A DNA stretch of 64,000 nt from Streptomyces sp. 135 (GTDB lineage: Bacteria > Actinomycetota > Actinomycetes > Streptomycetales > Streptomycetaceae), in contig NZ_CP075691.1 of the NCBI RefSeq assembly GCF_020026305.1, positions 682,001-746,000 on the forward strand, given 5' to 3'. Of this stretch, positions 24,217-33,822 are shown piece after piece. Each line of letters starts with the position of its first letter. Within the stretch, counting starts at the first letter, position 1. A program made the position numbers and the translations under genes. The notes under the pieces were generated by a model. That model had not been told where the DNA came from. It saw only the letters and a list, made by a program, of their open reading frames with translations, and searched no databases.

Positions 24217-24645
24217 ATGGCACAGAAGATGACCGATGACCAATGGCGGGCCTTCATCTCGCACGGCACACGGACCGGCAAGCTCTCGACCGTCCGGGCG
24301 GACGGCAGCCCACACATCGCACCGATCTGGTTCCTGCTGGACGGGGACGACCTCGTGTTCAACACCGGCAAGGAAACGGTGAAGGGACGGAACCTCGCAC
24401 GCGACGGACGCGTGGCGCTGTGCGTGGACGACGATCAGCCGCCGTTCGCCTTCGTCGTCCTGCAGGGCCAGGCTGAACTGATCGAGGACATCGACCAGGT
24501 CCGGCACTGGGCCGCCCGGCTCGGTGCCCGTTATATGGGCGAGGAACGCGCCGAGGAATTCGGCAAGCGTAACGGCGTGCCCGGCGAACTCCTGGTCCGT
24601 GTGAAGATCGACAAGGTGCTCGCGTACGCCGCCGTCTCCGACTGA
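24217..24645 (+). CDS. PPOX-class F420-dependent oxidoreductase
   Basis: 142 residues. It is a split-barrel flavin/F420-binding protein of the pyridoxamine-5'-phosphate-oxidase fold: the KLSTVRADGSPHIAPIWFLL strand-turn-strand and the following DDDQPPFAFVVLQGQAEL segment are typical of the mycobacterial/Streptomyces F420H2-dependent reductases. Natural substrate unknown. The start at 24217 has no strong ribosome-binding site; it is divergent from the roadblock gene. Confidence 0.85.
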   Translation: MAQKMTDDQWRAFISHGTRTGKLSTVRADGSPHIAPIWFLLDGDDLVFNTGKETVKGRNLARDGRVALCVDDDQPPFAFVVLQGQAELIEDIDQVRHWAARLGARYMGEERAEEFGKRNGVPGELLVRVKIDKVLAYAAVSD

Positions 24646-24849
24646 GAGTCAGCCCACCGAGTCGAGCAGCCGGGCGGTGTACGCCCGCCCGGCGCATTCG
24701 ACCAGACGTATCAGCACCTCCTTCGAAGTCCCTGGCGATACCGGTACGCGCACATTTTGAAAGCTGGTGGACTATGACAGAGAGGGTCGTGAACGATCGG
24801 GTCACGCTCGAACGAGTACCCCCAACGTGCGTGTGGTTCTTGCGGGATC

Positions 24850-25458
24850 ATGGGGCCCATGAGCGACGACCACACAAAGGTCCAGGAATTCTTCACGGCC
24901 CGCGCGGCCGACTGGGACTCCCGATTCCCTGACGACGGGCCCGCCTACCAGGCAGCCGTGGCCGAGCTCCGGCTTCGCCCCGGCTCCCGGGTGCTCGACG
25001 CGGGCTGCGGCACCGGACGCGCCCTCCCTCCCCTCAGGGACGCCGTGGGGGCGTCAGGGGTCGTACTCGGCGCAGATCTGACGCCCGCCATGCTGGTGGC
25101 CGCGAAAGAAGCGGGCAGGGACCGCGACGGTCAGCTCCTCCTCGCCGACGTGGCACGGCTGCCGCTGCTCGCCGAGTCGCTCGACGCGGTCTTCGGTGCC
25201 GGACTCATCGCGCATCTGCCGGATCCCGCGGAGAACTTGCGGGAGCTGCGGCGAGTGGTGCGCCCTGGTGGGCTGCTCGCCCTCTTCCACCCGATCGGCC
25301 GGGCGGCGCTCGCGACCCGTCAGGGACGCCGGATCACGTCGGACGATCTGCGGGCGGAGGCCAACCTCGGCCCCCTCCTCGCCGGTTCCGGCTGGCACAT
25401 GACGTCATACGTCGACGAGGACGCCCGCTTCCTCGCTCTGGCCGTACGCGAGAACTGA
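24850..25458 (+). CDS. Class I SAM-dependent methyltransferase
   Basis: 202 residues. SAM-binding motif I is VLDAGCGTGRALPPL (about residue 50); motif post-I GADLTPAML and the downstream DAVFGAGLIAHLP and RPGGLLALFHP segments complete a Methyltransf_11-type fold. Substrate unknown. ATG 24850 or 24859 may be used. The gap before it (24646-24849) is likely its promoter. Confidence 0.85.
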   Translation: MGPMSDDHTKVQEFFTARAADWDSRFPDDGPAYQAAVAELRLRPGSRVLDAGCGTGRALPPLRDAVGASGVVLGADLTPAMLVAAKEAGRDRDGQLLLADVARLPLLAESLDAVFGAGLIAHLPDPAENLRELRRVVRPGGLLALFHPIGRAALATRQGRRITSDDLRAEANLGPLLAGSGWHMTSYVDEDARFLALAVREN

Positions 25459-25483
25459 GCGAGCCCCGCCTTCGGGCCGACGC

Positions 25484-26242
25484 TCAATGCCGCCCCGCGA
25501 CTTCGGCGGCGAACGCGTCCGCGTTGTCGAACATGATGTTGTGTCCCGCTTCCGGCACGGTCACCACCCGCACCCCGGACGCACGCAGCGCGTCCCGTTC
25601 CGGGAGTTCACCGCTCGAAGCGCCGTGCAAGTAGACGCGGTCCACGGACAGCTCCATCAGCATGCGGCGCATCGTGGGCCGCGTCCCCGCCATGAGATCG
25701 ACCGCGCTTCGATGCAGGGCCCTTGGGTCGGTGAGCCGCATGGTGGCCGCCCATGTAGGGTCCACTTTCTCCAGCACGCGCGCGTGGCCGCCGCCCTTGA
25801 CGAAGTCTTCCTCCTCGTAGCCGGCGATACCGCTGCTGCCCGCCGTCAGCGGAGGGTTCGGGTCCAGGTTGGCTTCCGTGACGACCAGCCGCGACACCAG
25901 GTCGGGCCGCCGGTACGCGAGCACGATGGCGACGGATCCGCCCATGCTGTGCCCGACGATCTCCGCGTCGGCGACCTGGGCCTCATCCAGAGCGGCGGCC
26001 AGTGCCCGTGCGTGATCTTCGAGCGTGTAGCCGAAGTCGGCCGGCCGATCGCTGATGCCGTGCCCCGGAAGGTCCACGAACAGCGAGCGGCGTCCCGCCA
26101 GTTCCGGTGTGGCCGCGATGTGCGCATGGTAGACGGTCGACGCCGCACCGAGGCCGTGCACGTACACCCTCGCCGGCTCGTCCCCGCCGGTCTCCGTCCA
26201 TCGCACGCGGCTCCCGCGCGCGTCGAATCGCGCTTCTCTCAT
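25484..26242 (-). CDS. Alpha/beta hydrolase
   Basis: 252 residues. Oxyanion segment YVHGLGAAS, nucleophile elbow VGHSMGGSV (Ser), and C-terminal His in VPEAGHNIM form the usual triad. The acid is probably an Asp/Glu near residue 200. Substrate unknown. It is divergent from the PadR gene and shares with it the palindromic operator at 26321-26340, so it is probably a target of that regulator. Confidence 0.85.
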   Translation of the reverse strand: MREARFDARGSRVRWTETGGDEPARVYVHGLGAASTVYHAHIAATPELAGRRSLFVDLPGHGISDRPADFGYTLEDHARALAAALDEAQVADAEIVGHSMGGSVAIVLAYRRPDLVSRLVVTEANLDPNPPLTAGSSGIAGYEEEDFVKGGGHARVLEKVDPTWAATMRLTDPRALHRSAVDLMAGTRPTMRRMLMELSVDRVYLHGASSGELPERDALRASGVRVVTVPEAGHNIMFDNADAFAAEVAGRH

Positions 26243-26320
26243 GGCCGTTTCCCCTGCCTCTCGTCGTCATGTCGGGCGCCGCGACGCCGCTCGCCAGGCA
26301 CCCTGAGCAATGTCGGCACA

Positions 26321-26340
26321 ATACATCGTGTCCGATGTAT
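26321..26340. promoter_or_regulatory. Perfect palindrome, probable PadR operator
   Basis: ATACATCG (26321-26328), spacer TGTC, CGATGTAT (26333-26340). It lies between the divergent hydrolase and PadR genes. PadR proteins commonly bind ATGT-type half-sites with dyad symmetry, and an AT-rich palindrome stands out in this GC-rich DNA. Binding by the adjacent PadR protein is inferred. Confidence 0.7.
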
Positions 26341-26383
26341 AACGGGGGTGAGGTACAACGGGAGCGGTGAGGGCTGCGGCAGA

Positions 26384-26926
26384 ATGCGGACCATGCTCGA
26401 ACTGGCCATCCTCGGTTTCCTCTATGACGCCCCGCTGCACGGCTACGAACTGCGCAAGCGCATCACCGCACTGACGGGGCACGTGCGGCCCGTCGCCGAG
26501 AGCACGCTGTACCCGGCCATCAAGCGGCTGGAGAAGGCGGGACTGCTGGCCCGTGAGACGCAGCCGGGGGCCGTCGCGGCGCCACGCCACGTCCTGACCC
26601 TCACACCGGAGGGCAGGCGGGAACTGCGCAAGAGGCTCGCGGAACCGGCGCGAGGCGACATCACCGACGAGAACCGCTGGTTCACGTTGCTCGCGTTCCT
26701 CCGCCACCTGGACGACGAGGCGGCCCAGGCGGCGGTGCTGCGCAGGCGGCTGACCTTCCTGGAGGAGCCGGCGAGCTTCTTCTACGAGGGCGAGCGGCCG
26801 CTGCGCGCGGAGGAGCTCGACGACCCCTTCCGGCGCGGCATCCTCACGATCGCCCGCGCGACCAGCCAGGCCGAATTGGCGTGGCTGTGCGAGACGTTGG
26901 CGTCACTCGGTGGGAGCGGCCGCTGA
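26384..26926 (+). CDS. PadR-family transcriptional regulator
   Basis: 180 residues. The N-terminal winged helix (MLELAILGFLYDAPLHGYEL, then a wing around TPEGRRELRKRL) is PadR-type. A C-terminal dimerising helical part follows. PadR proteins usually repress a neighbouring detoxification or transport gene and their own gene; here the divergent alpha/beta hydrolase is the candidate. ATG 26384 or 26393 is possible. It overlaps the convergent MpaB gene end by 24 bases. Confidence 0.9.
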   Translation: MRTMLELAILGFLYDAPLHGYELRKRITALTGHVRPVAESTLYPAIKRLEKAGLLARETQPGAVAAPRHVLTLTPEGRRELRKRLAEPARGDITDENRWFTLLAFLRHLDDEAAQAAVLRRRLTFLEEPASFFYEGERPLRAEELDDPFRRGILTIARATSQAELAWLCETLASLGGSGR

Positions 26927-27808
26927 CCTGGCCTTGTGCGGCACCGGGCAGCCGCGGGCGCCGGGCACCGGCAAGGTGCCGAGTTCCGCGATCTCGTAGC
27001 CGTCCGGGTATCCCTTGATCTCCCAGTTCTGCCGCGCATAGTGCGGCGCCCTGCGTGGCGGCAGCAGGCGGACGGCGCGCCCGCGCAGCCGCACCGCGCC
27101 CCTCACCAGCGACCGTGTGACGGCGCCCGGCGGTTCGTAGCGGAACGCGCGCAGCAAGGGCTCGTCCAGCAGGGCGAGGGTCGCGGAACGCAGCAGGGGA
27201 GCCAGGGGGCGCGAGTACCAGGAGGCCATCAGGTCGAGCGTCGCGTCGGACACCTCGCGCCCGCCTTGGTTCCAGCCGAAGTTGGCCTCTTCGTAGTCGT
27301 CGAGGCAGCGCTCGAACTCTTCGTAGGAGCCCGGGATCTCCTTGATGCCCATGTGCTGCCCGAGGGTGCGGTAATACGTGGCGGCGGCGACCGTCTCGTG
27401 ACGCGAGAGTCTGCGCCAGCCGTAGGAGTCGATCCATCGTTTGGGCACCACGACGAACGTGCACAGGACGTAGCGCATGTCGTCATTGCTGATGTCGTAA
27501 CTGCGATGCATCTGGTTGATGCGGCGGATAGCGGTGCGGCCCTCGTCGCTTTCGAATCCGTGCTCAACGACGGTGTCGAGGAGCAGCGCCGTGTCGTCGT
27601 ACCTCTTCTGCGTACGGTCCGTCAGCTCGGCCGTCTCGGCGAGCAGTCGGCCGATGCTGGGCACTGCGTAGGTGCGGTAGAGGGCGAGTTCAAGTGCGCG
27701 CGTGTAGTCCCACGGAAATTCGAGCGTCGCGGTGAGCCGGTAGATCTCGAGGAAGTCCTTCTCCGGGTCGAGACGCCTGATCTGCTCAAGCCGTTCGAAA
27801 CGCTTCAC
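26903..27808 (-). CDS. Oxygenase MpaB-family protein
   Basis: 301 residues from GTG 27808 (preceded by GGGGGAG). It belongs to the MpaB/rubber-oxygenase-like family (formerly DUF2236), haem b proteins with helical fold. The conserved RINQMHRSYDISNDDMRYVL segment provides the His and Tyr pattern of the family, and RWIDSYGWRRLSRHE follows. A heme-dependent oxygenase reaction is known for some members; the substrate here is unknown. A longer frame exists from TTG 27856 but lacks a ribosome-binding site. Confidence 0.75.
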   Translation of the reverse strand: MKRFERLEQIRRLDPEKDFLEIYRLTATLEFPWDYTRALELALYRTYAVPSIGRLLAETAELTDRTQKRYDDTALLLDTVVEHGFESDEGRTAIRRINQMHRSYDISNDDMRYVLCTFVVVPKRWIDSYGWRRLSRHETVAAATYYRTLGQHMGIKEIPGSYEEFERCLDDYEEANFGWNQGGREVSDATLDLMASWYSRPLAPLLRSATLALLDEPLLRAFRYEPPGAVTRSLVRGAVRLRGRAVRLLPPRRAPHYARQNWEIKGYPDGYEIAELGTLPVPGARGCPVPHKARSAAAPTE

Positions 27809-27909
27809 CGCGCGCTCCCCCTTCTGTGACCGAAGCGCTAACTCTACTTTGGGCAACGGCAGATGAGCACTCAGCGGTGTAAGTCACACCCCGGGGGAAG
27901 GTCGACCAC

Positions 27910-28209
27910 ATGTTTGACAGGCTTCGTACGTTATGGCGTGCCGGCAAGCGTGACGACGGTGAGCGCGCGCAGGGCCCCGCGAAGCGCAAGCGCCCCCACA
28001 ATCTCTTCGAAGCGGCCGCTGTCTACGTGGCGGCCTGCGCCGAGGACGATCAGGACGAGATGGCGGAAGCCACGGGCTGGGTCTCCCCGGAGGCGCTGTC
28101 CTTCGGCGTCAGTGAACTGGCTTGCCGGGCCGTCATCGCCCTCGCGCGGGAACGTGACGAGTCACCTCGGGACGTGGCTCGTACGCTGCTGGGGCTGCCC
28201 GCCGCTTGA
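27910..28209 (+). CDS. Small hypothetical protein
   Basis: 99 residues from ATG 27910. The N-terminal 30 residues are strongly basic (RAGKRDDGERAQGPAKRKRP), and the rest is helical. No recognised motif. The codon use matches real genes. It might bind nucleic acid through its basic end, but nothing else supports that. Confidence 0.6.
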   Translation: MFDRLRTLWRAGKRDDGERAQGPAKRKRPHNLFEAAAVYVAACAEDDQDEMAEATGWVSPEALSFGVSELACRAVIALARERDESPRDVARTLLGLPAA

Positions 28210-28338
28210 GCCGTGGTCTGCCCCGGGGAAGCCGGATCGGGGTCGGGACCTCGGTGATTTTCCTGGTCACCCACCTCTCGACGATCTCTGGGACGACTGG
28301 TTAGGGTGCGCCGACAGAGGAAGCGATGGGAGGCTCGC

Positions 28339-29163
28339 ATGGCCGGTACGGACGACGCTGTCGCCGCCGATGACGACGCGCTGTACGTGCTGACGGCGGT
28401 TCTCCTCACGCCCGCGAAGTTCCCCAGCGTGCTGGGCGACGACTATCCGGAGGCGTGTGCGGCGCTGGGCCTCGCGCCCCTTGCCGCCGGGTACGGGCTG
28501 GTACTCGGACAGGACGGCGACGGCGCGCGATGGACGGTCGTCGTCGACGACGTGTCGCTCGTGGCCGTGGCGATCGCCTCGTGGGACTGCGGCATGGAGT
28601 ACGACCTGTCCCCCGACGAGCGCACGGTCGTCGCCGCACTGCCCGGCTGGCCCTTGGCCGTCGCGGTCGCGGCCCCTGGCGTGCCCGTTCCACACGATCC
28701 GGAGCCGGACCCCGAGGACGAGAACCGGATACCTCTCGCACCGCCGCGGTCGGACACCTGGGGCCCGGCTCAACGGCGCCTCGGCGCCGACGAGATAGCG
28801 CTGCAGTGGGCGGCCTGGCGGGAGCAGATCGATGACGCTGACTTCGCGCCGGAGGGCTCCCAGGAGGCGGCCCCGGCGGGCTCCGAGGAGGCACCGCTGA
28901 CCGACGTCCGGCGCGTCCTGGCCGAGGCGCGTGCCTATCTCGGTACTCCTCCGCCCCTGGGCCGGGTGCGGTCCTCCTTCGCCACCGGGGATGCCCGCAC
29001 ACTGCGGGTCGACGGCCCCGGCTGGTCCATGGTCGCCCGGACCGACGACATCGCGTTCATACTCCTGGACGAGGAGCCCGGCGAAGTGCTGCCGGTGGGT
29101 CGCGGCCCCGAGCTTCCGGCGCTCCTGGAGGCCCTCGACAAGATGGCGGTCCGCCCCACCTGA
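28339..29163 (+). CDS. Hypothetical acidic protein
   Basis: 274 residues from ATG 28339 with GGGAGG upstream; an upstream GTG at 28306 is less likely. It is rich in Asp, Glu and Pro, particularly around residues 120-185 (PEPDPEDENRIPLAPP). Both ends look like compact alpha/beta segments, for example SMVARTDDIAFILLDEEPGE near residue 230. No domain is recognised. It stands alone between a small hypothetical gene and a small membrane protein. Confidence 0.65.
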   Translation: MAGTDDAVAADDDALYVLTAVLLTPAKFPSVLGDDYPEACAALGLAPLAAGYGLVLGQDGDGARWTVVVDDVSLVAVAIASWDCGMEYDLSPDERTVVAALPGWPLAVAVAAPGVPVPHDPEPDPEDENRIPLAPPRSDTWGPAQRRLGADEIALQWAAWREQIDDADFAPEGSQEAAPAGSEEAPLTDVRRVLAEARAYLGTPPPLGRVRSSFATGDARTLRVDGPGWSMVARTDDIAFILLDEEPGEVLPVGRGPELPALLEALDKMAVRPT

Positions 29164-29272
29164 AACGGCCGCAGGAACACGCTCGGTGGCACGACACACT
29201 GTTCGGTTCGCTCGCGGAACCGACGTCTGTCGGGCCGCGAGCGAACCGGAGCACCGAAGCCGCACAGCGACC

Positions 29273-29455
29273 TCAGTGGCCGAGCTCCTTGCGCGTGACT
29301 CGGCGCAGCCTGCGCCGCTGCCCGGGGTCGAGTGTCAGATAGGCCGCCGCCGGGACTCCGAGCACGATCAGCAGTGCGGCCCACCAGGGCAGCCAGATCA
29401 GCATGATGAGCCCGGCCGCCACACCTCCTGCGGCGATCTTCGCGTTCCTCGACAT
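29273..29455 (-). CDS. Small membrane protein, 60 residues
   Basis: ATG 29455. Two hydrophobic helices are visible, about 7-22 and 25-42 (LIMLIWLPWWAALLIVLG), and the C-terminal tail is strongly basic (GQRRRLRRVTRKELGH). It is a small inner-membrane protein of unknown role, too short for domain recognition. The ORF is open further upstream, but the ATG immediately before the helices is the natural start. Confidence 0.55.
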   Translation of the reverse strand: MSRNAKIAAGGVAAGLIMLIWLPWWAALLIVLGVPAAAYLTLDPGQRRRLRRVTRKELGH

Positions 29456-29636
29456 GTGTCGCCTCCTTCGCGGCTGGCGCCGCTCTCTGTCTGGGAAAAC
29501 GGCATCGGGCTTCAGACGGTTCCTGATCGCGACCCTGAGAGACCCCTGAGTCGTCCCCCTACTGGATCCCGACTTCCGAGCCACTGGCCTTCACCCAGCG
29601 GCTCGTCGCATGTGAACTGCCCGCCGCGTCCGCGGC

Positions 29637-30692
29637 CTACTCGACCCGCAGGGGCTCGCCGACTTCGTACATGTGCCGCAGCACCTGACGGTAGGAGTCG
29701 ACGAATCCGGCCTCCGTGTACGACATGCCCAGCGCGGCGCAGTGGGCGCGCACGACCGGCTGGGCGAGCCGCAGGTGGGGGCGGGGCATGCTGGGAAAGA
29801 GATGATGCTCGATCTGGTAGTTGAGCCCGCCGAGGAACCAGTCGGTGAGCGGGCCGCCGCGTATGTTGCGGGACGTGAGCACCTGACGGCTCAGATGGCC
29901 CCAGCGCTCGCCGTCCGGATCGGGCATTTCCATGCCCTTATGGTTGGGCGCGAACGCGAGTCCGAGGTGCAGGCCGAACAGCGCCTGATGGATGGCGGCG
30001 AAAGCGATCGCGTGGCCGAGGGGCATGGTGGCGAGCAGCAGTGTCACGTACCCCACCAGGTGGGCGACAAGAAGTGTCCCCTCCGCCACGCGTTCGCGCG
30101 GCGACTGCCGGCGCAGATCCTGGAAGCCGTAGATCTTCATGGCTATGCCTTGGAGGAGCGTCAGCGGGAAGAACAACCAGGCCTGGTTGCGGGTGAGCCA
30201 ACGCCGGAAGCCCACCCGGACCTTCGCCTGCTTGCTGGTCCAGACGAGGACGTCCGCGGCGACGTCGGGGTCCTTCTCGATGTGGTTGGGGTTGGCGTGA
30301 TGCCGGTTGTGCTTGTCGTTCCACCAGGCCGAGCTCATCCCGAGCAGCAGGTTGCCGTGTACGAGGCCGAGGACCCGACTGACGGACCGGTTGCCGGTGA
30401 TCTGCGAATGTCCCGCGTCATGGCCGATGAAGGCGGTTCGGGCACACAGGACGGACAGGACAGGGGCGAGCAGCAGCACCCACCACGAAGCTCCGACGAA
30501 GAACATTCCGGTGCCCACGGCGACCAGCGCCAGGGCGTTGATCGCGATGGAGCGTGTGTACCAGCCGATTCGGCGGTCCAAGAGCCCCTGCTCTTTGACG
30601 GTGCGCAGGAGGGGCGCGAAATCGCTTCCGGCGGGCTGCTTGCCGACTATGGCTGGGGGCCGTTCCGCGACTGCTGCTGCGACCTGGGGCAT
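29637..30692 (-). CDS. Membrane fatty acid (acyl-CoA) desaturase
   Basis: 351 residues. Histidine boxes typical of membrane di-iron desaturases are present: HDAGH (about residue 93), HNRHH (about 127) and QIEHHLFP (about 300), together with hydrophobic helices. The family includes linoleoyl-CoA/DesA3-like enzymes that introduce a double bond into acyl-CoA or lipid-bound acyl chains using an electron donor. It stands alone, divergent from the SNF2 helicase gene; the ATG at 30692 is well placed. Confidence 0.88.
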   Translation of the reverse strand: MPQVAAAVAERPPAIVGKQPAGSDFAPLLRTVKEQGLLDRRIGWYTRSIAINALALVAVGTGMFFVGASWWVLLLAPVLSVLCARTAFIGHDAGHSQITGNRSVSRVLGLVHGNLLLGMSSAWWNDKHNRHHANPNHIEKDPDVAADVLVWTSKQAKVRVGFRRWLTRNQAWLFFPLTLLQGIAMKIYGFQDLRRQSPRERVAEGTLLVAHLVGYVTLLLATMPLGHAIAFAAIHQALFGLHLGLAFAPNHKGMEMPDPDGERWGHLSRQVLTSRNIRGGPLTDWFLGGLNYQIEHHLFPSMPRPHLRLAQPVVRAHCAALGMSYTEAGFVDSYRQVLRHMYEVGEPLRVE

Positions 30693-30942
30693 GGATGGGT
30701 CTCCGGTATCCGTGACGGCGGGCTTGACGTGTCACAACGTACGGATCGGTCACCTGCGGCGACCATGGCGGCACCCCCCGTGTTCCATCGGGGGACAGCG
30801 CCTTCGGAGAGGGGGGTTGGCTACACCCCCTCCGCGCGAGGTGACCGGGATCACCACGCGCGGCCACTCGGAAAGCCCTGCACATGATGTACTCTCGGCC
30901 GCTCCGGTCCCAGTAGTCAAATTTGAGGAATGCGCCATCGCT

Positions 30943-33822
30943 GTGCACAAACTCCCTGTCGTCTCCCCCGACGAGATTTCTGAACTGTCGCGCTGTTCCG
31001 TTCTCTTCGTGCCCGCCGACCCTGCACGTGGCGGCCGGGTCGCCTTCTGGCGCCCGGATGGCACGCAGCCGCCTGCGGTCGTCGACGGCACCTTCGAGGA
31101 GCTGTCCATCGCCCTCCTGGTGGATGACGACGTCGAACTGAGTGCCGTGTCCGCGGTACTGCTGCCGGTTCGGGCCGCGTTGCCGGTCCTCACGCGCGCG
31201 CGTGCCGCATCGGGAACCCACCCGGCGGCTGCCTTCTGGGGGACGGCGGGGGTGCTCGCGCTACAGTTCGCCGCCCGCGGCCTGCTGTTGCCGGGACTAT
31301 CGGCCACTGATCACGACTCCTGGCGCGCCGGCCCCTTGGGAGTACAGGATCTTCAGAGGCTGCGTGAGCTCGCCGCGGCGATGCCACCGGCCGCCCACGC
31401 CCTGCCGCTGGACGACGGCACACCGCTGCGGCTGCCCGAGCCGGAGCGACTGCTGCGACAGTTCCTCGATGCCGTGGCCGACACCCTGCCCCGCTCCCCC
31501 GCCGCCGCGCTGGCCGCGGGCGGGCCGGTCTTCGCGTCACCGGAGCCACAGCACGTGCCCGAGCAGCGGGCGTGGGCCGCGGACGTGGCGGCGGGGCACG
31601 ACGCGGGAGTTCGGATCTCGCTGCGCGTGGAGATTCCCGGCCTCGTCTCGGTCACCGAGGACGGTACGCGGCTTCCCTTCCGTGCCGTTGTGCAACTGCA
31701 CAGCGTCAGCGATCCCTCCCTGGTCGCGGACGCAGCCGAGGTGTGGGCAGGGGGCGGCTCGACCGCGCAGGTCTTCGGGTCGCGCTCTCGTATGGATGCC
31801 CTCCTGGCGCTGCGTCGCGCCACGCGCGCGTGGCCTCCGCTCGCCCCGCTGCTCTCGGCGACCGTGCCCGACGCGATCGAGCTCGCCGACGAGGAAGTCA
31901 CCGAACTCCTCGGCGAAGGAGCCCGGATGCTCGCGGCCGCAGGCGTCGACGTGCACTGGCCGAAGGAACTGGCACGCAGTCTCACCGCGCGCGCCGTCAT
32001 CGGCCCGCCGGACGACGAGCGGCACGGCGACGAGAAAATGCCGGACAAGCTGTCCTCCGACACGCCGTCGTTTCTCTCCGCCGATGCCCTGCTCGCCTTC
32101 AACTGGCGCTTCGCGCTGGGCGACCAGCAGCTGACGCGCGACGAACTGGACCGTCTCGCCGAGTCGAACCGCCCCGTGGTGCGCCTGCGCGACCAGTGGG
32201 TGCTGATCGACCCCGAGGAGGTCCGCCGCGCCCGCGACCAGCAGGACCGCAAGGTCACCCCGATCGACGCCCTCAGCGCCGCCCTGACGGGCACCACCGA
32301 GGTCGGGGGGCGATCCGTCGAGGTAGAGCCCACGGGGTGGCTCGCCACGCTGCGTGAGCGGCTCGCTGACCCCGAGGGCATGGAGCCCGTCGGCCAGCCC
32401 GAGGCACTCGCCGCGGAGCTCCGCGACTACCAGCTGCGCGGCCTCAACTGGCTGGCGCGGATGACCTCGCTCGGCCTCGGCGGCTGCCTCGCCGACGACA
32501 TGGGTCTCGGCAAGACGATCACGCTGATCTCGCTGCACCTGCACCGTCAGACGCAGAAGGACGCCGCGGGCCCCACCCTGGTGGTCTGTCCGACGTCGCT
32601 GATGGGGAACTGGCAGCGAGAGATCGAGAAGTTCGCACCCGGCACGCGCATACGACGATTCCACGGGGCCCAGCGCAATCTGGAGGACCTGGCGGACGGC
32701 GAGTTCGTGCTCACGACCTACGGCACGATGCGGCTCGACACCGAGCGGCTGACACAGACCTCCTGGGGCATGGTCGTCGCCGATGAGGCGCAGCACGTCA
32801 AGAACCCGTACTCGGCGACCGCGAAGCAGCTGCGCGCCATCGGGGCACGCGCACGCGTGGCGCTCACCGGCACCCCCGTGGAGAACAACCTGTCCGAGTT
32901 GTGGGCCATCCTCGACTGGACCACCCCCGGCCTGCTCGGCAAACTCGGTGCCTTCCGCACTCGCTACGCCAAGGCGGTGGAGGACGGCGCGGATCCCGGC
33001 GCCGCCGAGCGGCTCGGGCAGCTCGTACGTCCGTTCCTGCTGCGCCGGCGCAAGTCGGATCCCGGGATCGCGCCCGAGCTGCCGCCGAAGACGGAGACCG
33101 ACCGTGCCGTCTCGCTCAGCACGGAGCAGGCGGGCCTTTACGAAGCAGTGGTCCGAGAGACCCTCGCCGAGATCTCCGGAGCCGACGGTTTCGCGCGGCG
33201 CGGGTTGATCGTCAAGCTCCTGACCGGTCTCAAGCAGATCTGCAACCACCCCGCGCAGTACCTCAAGGAGGACAAGCCCCGGATTCCGGGCCGCTCCGGA
33301 AAGCTGGAGCTGCTCGACGAGTTGCTCGACACCATCCTCGCCGAGGAGGCGAGCGTGCTGGTCTTCACGCAGTACGTGCAGATGGCACGGCTCATCGAGC
33401 GGCACTTGGCGGACCGCGGTATCCCCTCGCAGTTCCTGCACGGCGGCACACCCGTCGCGGAGCGCGAAGCGATGGTGCAGCGCTTCCAGGACGGTGAGGT
33501 GCCGGTCTTCCTGCTGTCCTTGAAGGCGGCGGGAACGGGCTTGAACCTGACCCGTGCCGAGCACGTCGTGCACTACGACCGCTGGTGGAACCCCGCCGTC
33601 GAGGCACAGGCCACCGACCGTGCGTACCGCATCGGGCAGGCGCAGCCGGTGCAGGTGCACCGGCTGATCGCCGAGGGCACGATCGAGGACCGTATCGCCG
33701 ACATGCTGTTGCGCAAGCGGGAGTTGGCCGACGCCGTCCTCGGTTCGGGTGAGAGCGGTCTCACCGAGCTGACCGACGCCGAACTGTCGGACCTGGTGGA
33801 GCTGCGAGGGGGCACGCGATGA
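30943..33822 (+). CDS. SNF2-family ATP-dependent helicase
   Basis: About 959 residues from GTG 30943. The C-terminal half is a full SNF2 engine: LADDMGLGKT (motif I), DEAQ box with HVKN, LTGTPVENNLSELWAIL (motif III), and the RecA2 lobe with GTGLNLTRAEHVVHYDRWWN and YRIGQ. The N-terminal half is a large Ala-rich extension of the type found in actinobacterial HepA-like proteins. It probably remodels protein-DNA complexes. Stop and start of the SWIM gene overlap by four bases. The GTG is the first plausible start; the ORF opening far upstream overlaps the desaturase gene. Confidence 0.88.
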   Translation: MHKLPVVSPDEISELSRCSVLFVPADPARGGRVAFWRPDGTQPPAVVDGTFEELSIALLVDDDVELSAVSAVLLPVRAALPVLTRARAASGTHPAAAFWGTAGVLALQFAARGLLLPGLSATDHDSWRAGPLGVQDLQRLRELAAAMPPAAHALPLDDGTPLRLPEPERLLRQFLDAVADTLPRSPAAALAAGGPVFASPEPQHVPEQRAWAADVAAGHDAGVRISLRVEIPGLVSVTEDGTRLPFRAVVQLHSVSDPSLVADAAEVWAGGGSTAQVFGSRSRMDALLALRRATRAWPPLAPLLSATVPDAIELADEEVTELLGEGARMLAAAGVDVHWPKELARSLTARAVIGPPDDERHGDEKMPDKLSSDTPSFLSADALLAFNWRFALGDQQLTRDELDRLAESNRPVVRLRDQWVLIDPEEVRRARDQQDRKVTPIDALSAALTGTTEVGGRSVEVEPTGWLATLRERLADPEGMEPVGQPEALAAELRDYQLRGLNWLARMTSLGLGGCLADDMGLGKTITLISLHLHRQTQKDAAGPTLVVCPTSLMGNWQREIEKFAPGTRIRRFHGAQRNLEDLADGEFVLTTYGTMRLDTERLTQTSWGMVVADEAQHVKNPYSATAKQLRAIGARARVALTGTPVENNLSELWAILDWTTPGLLGKLGAFRTRYAKAVEDGADPGAAERLGQLVRPFLLRRRKSDPGIAPELPPKTETDRAVSLSTEQAGLYEAVVRETLAEISGADGFARRGLIVKLLTGLKQICNHPAQYLKEDKPRIPGRSGKLELLDELLDTILAEEASVLVFTQYVQMARLIERHLADRGIPSQFLHGGTPVAEREAMVQRFQDGEVPVFLLSLKAAGTGLNLTRAEHVVHYDRWWNPAVEAQATDRAYRIGQAQPVQVHRLIAEGTIEDRIADMLLRKRELADAVLGSGESGLTELTDAELSDLVELRGGTR

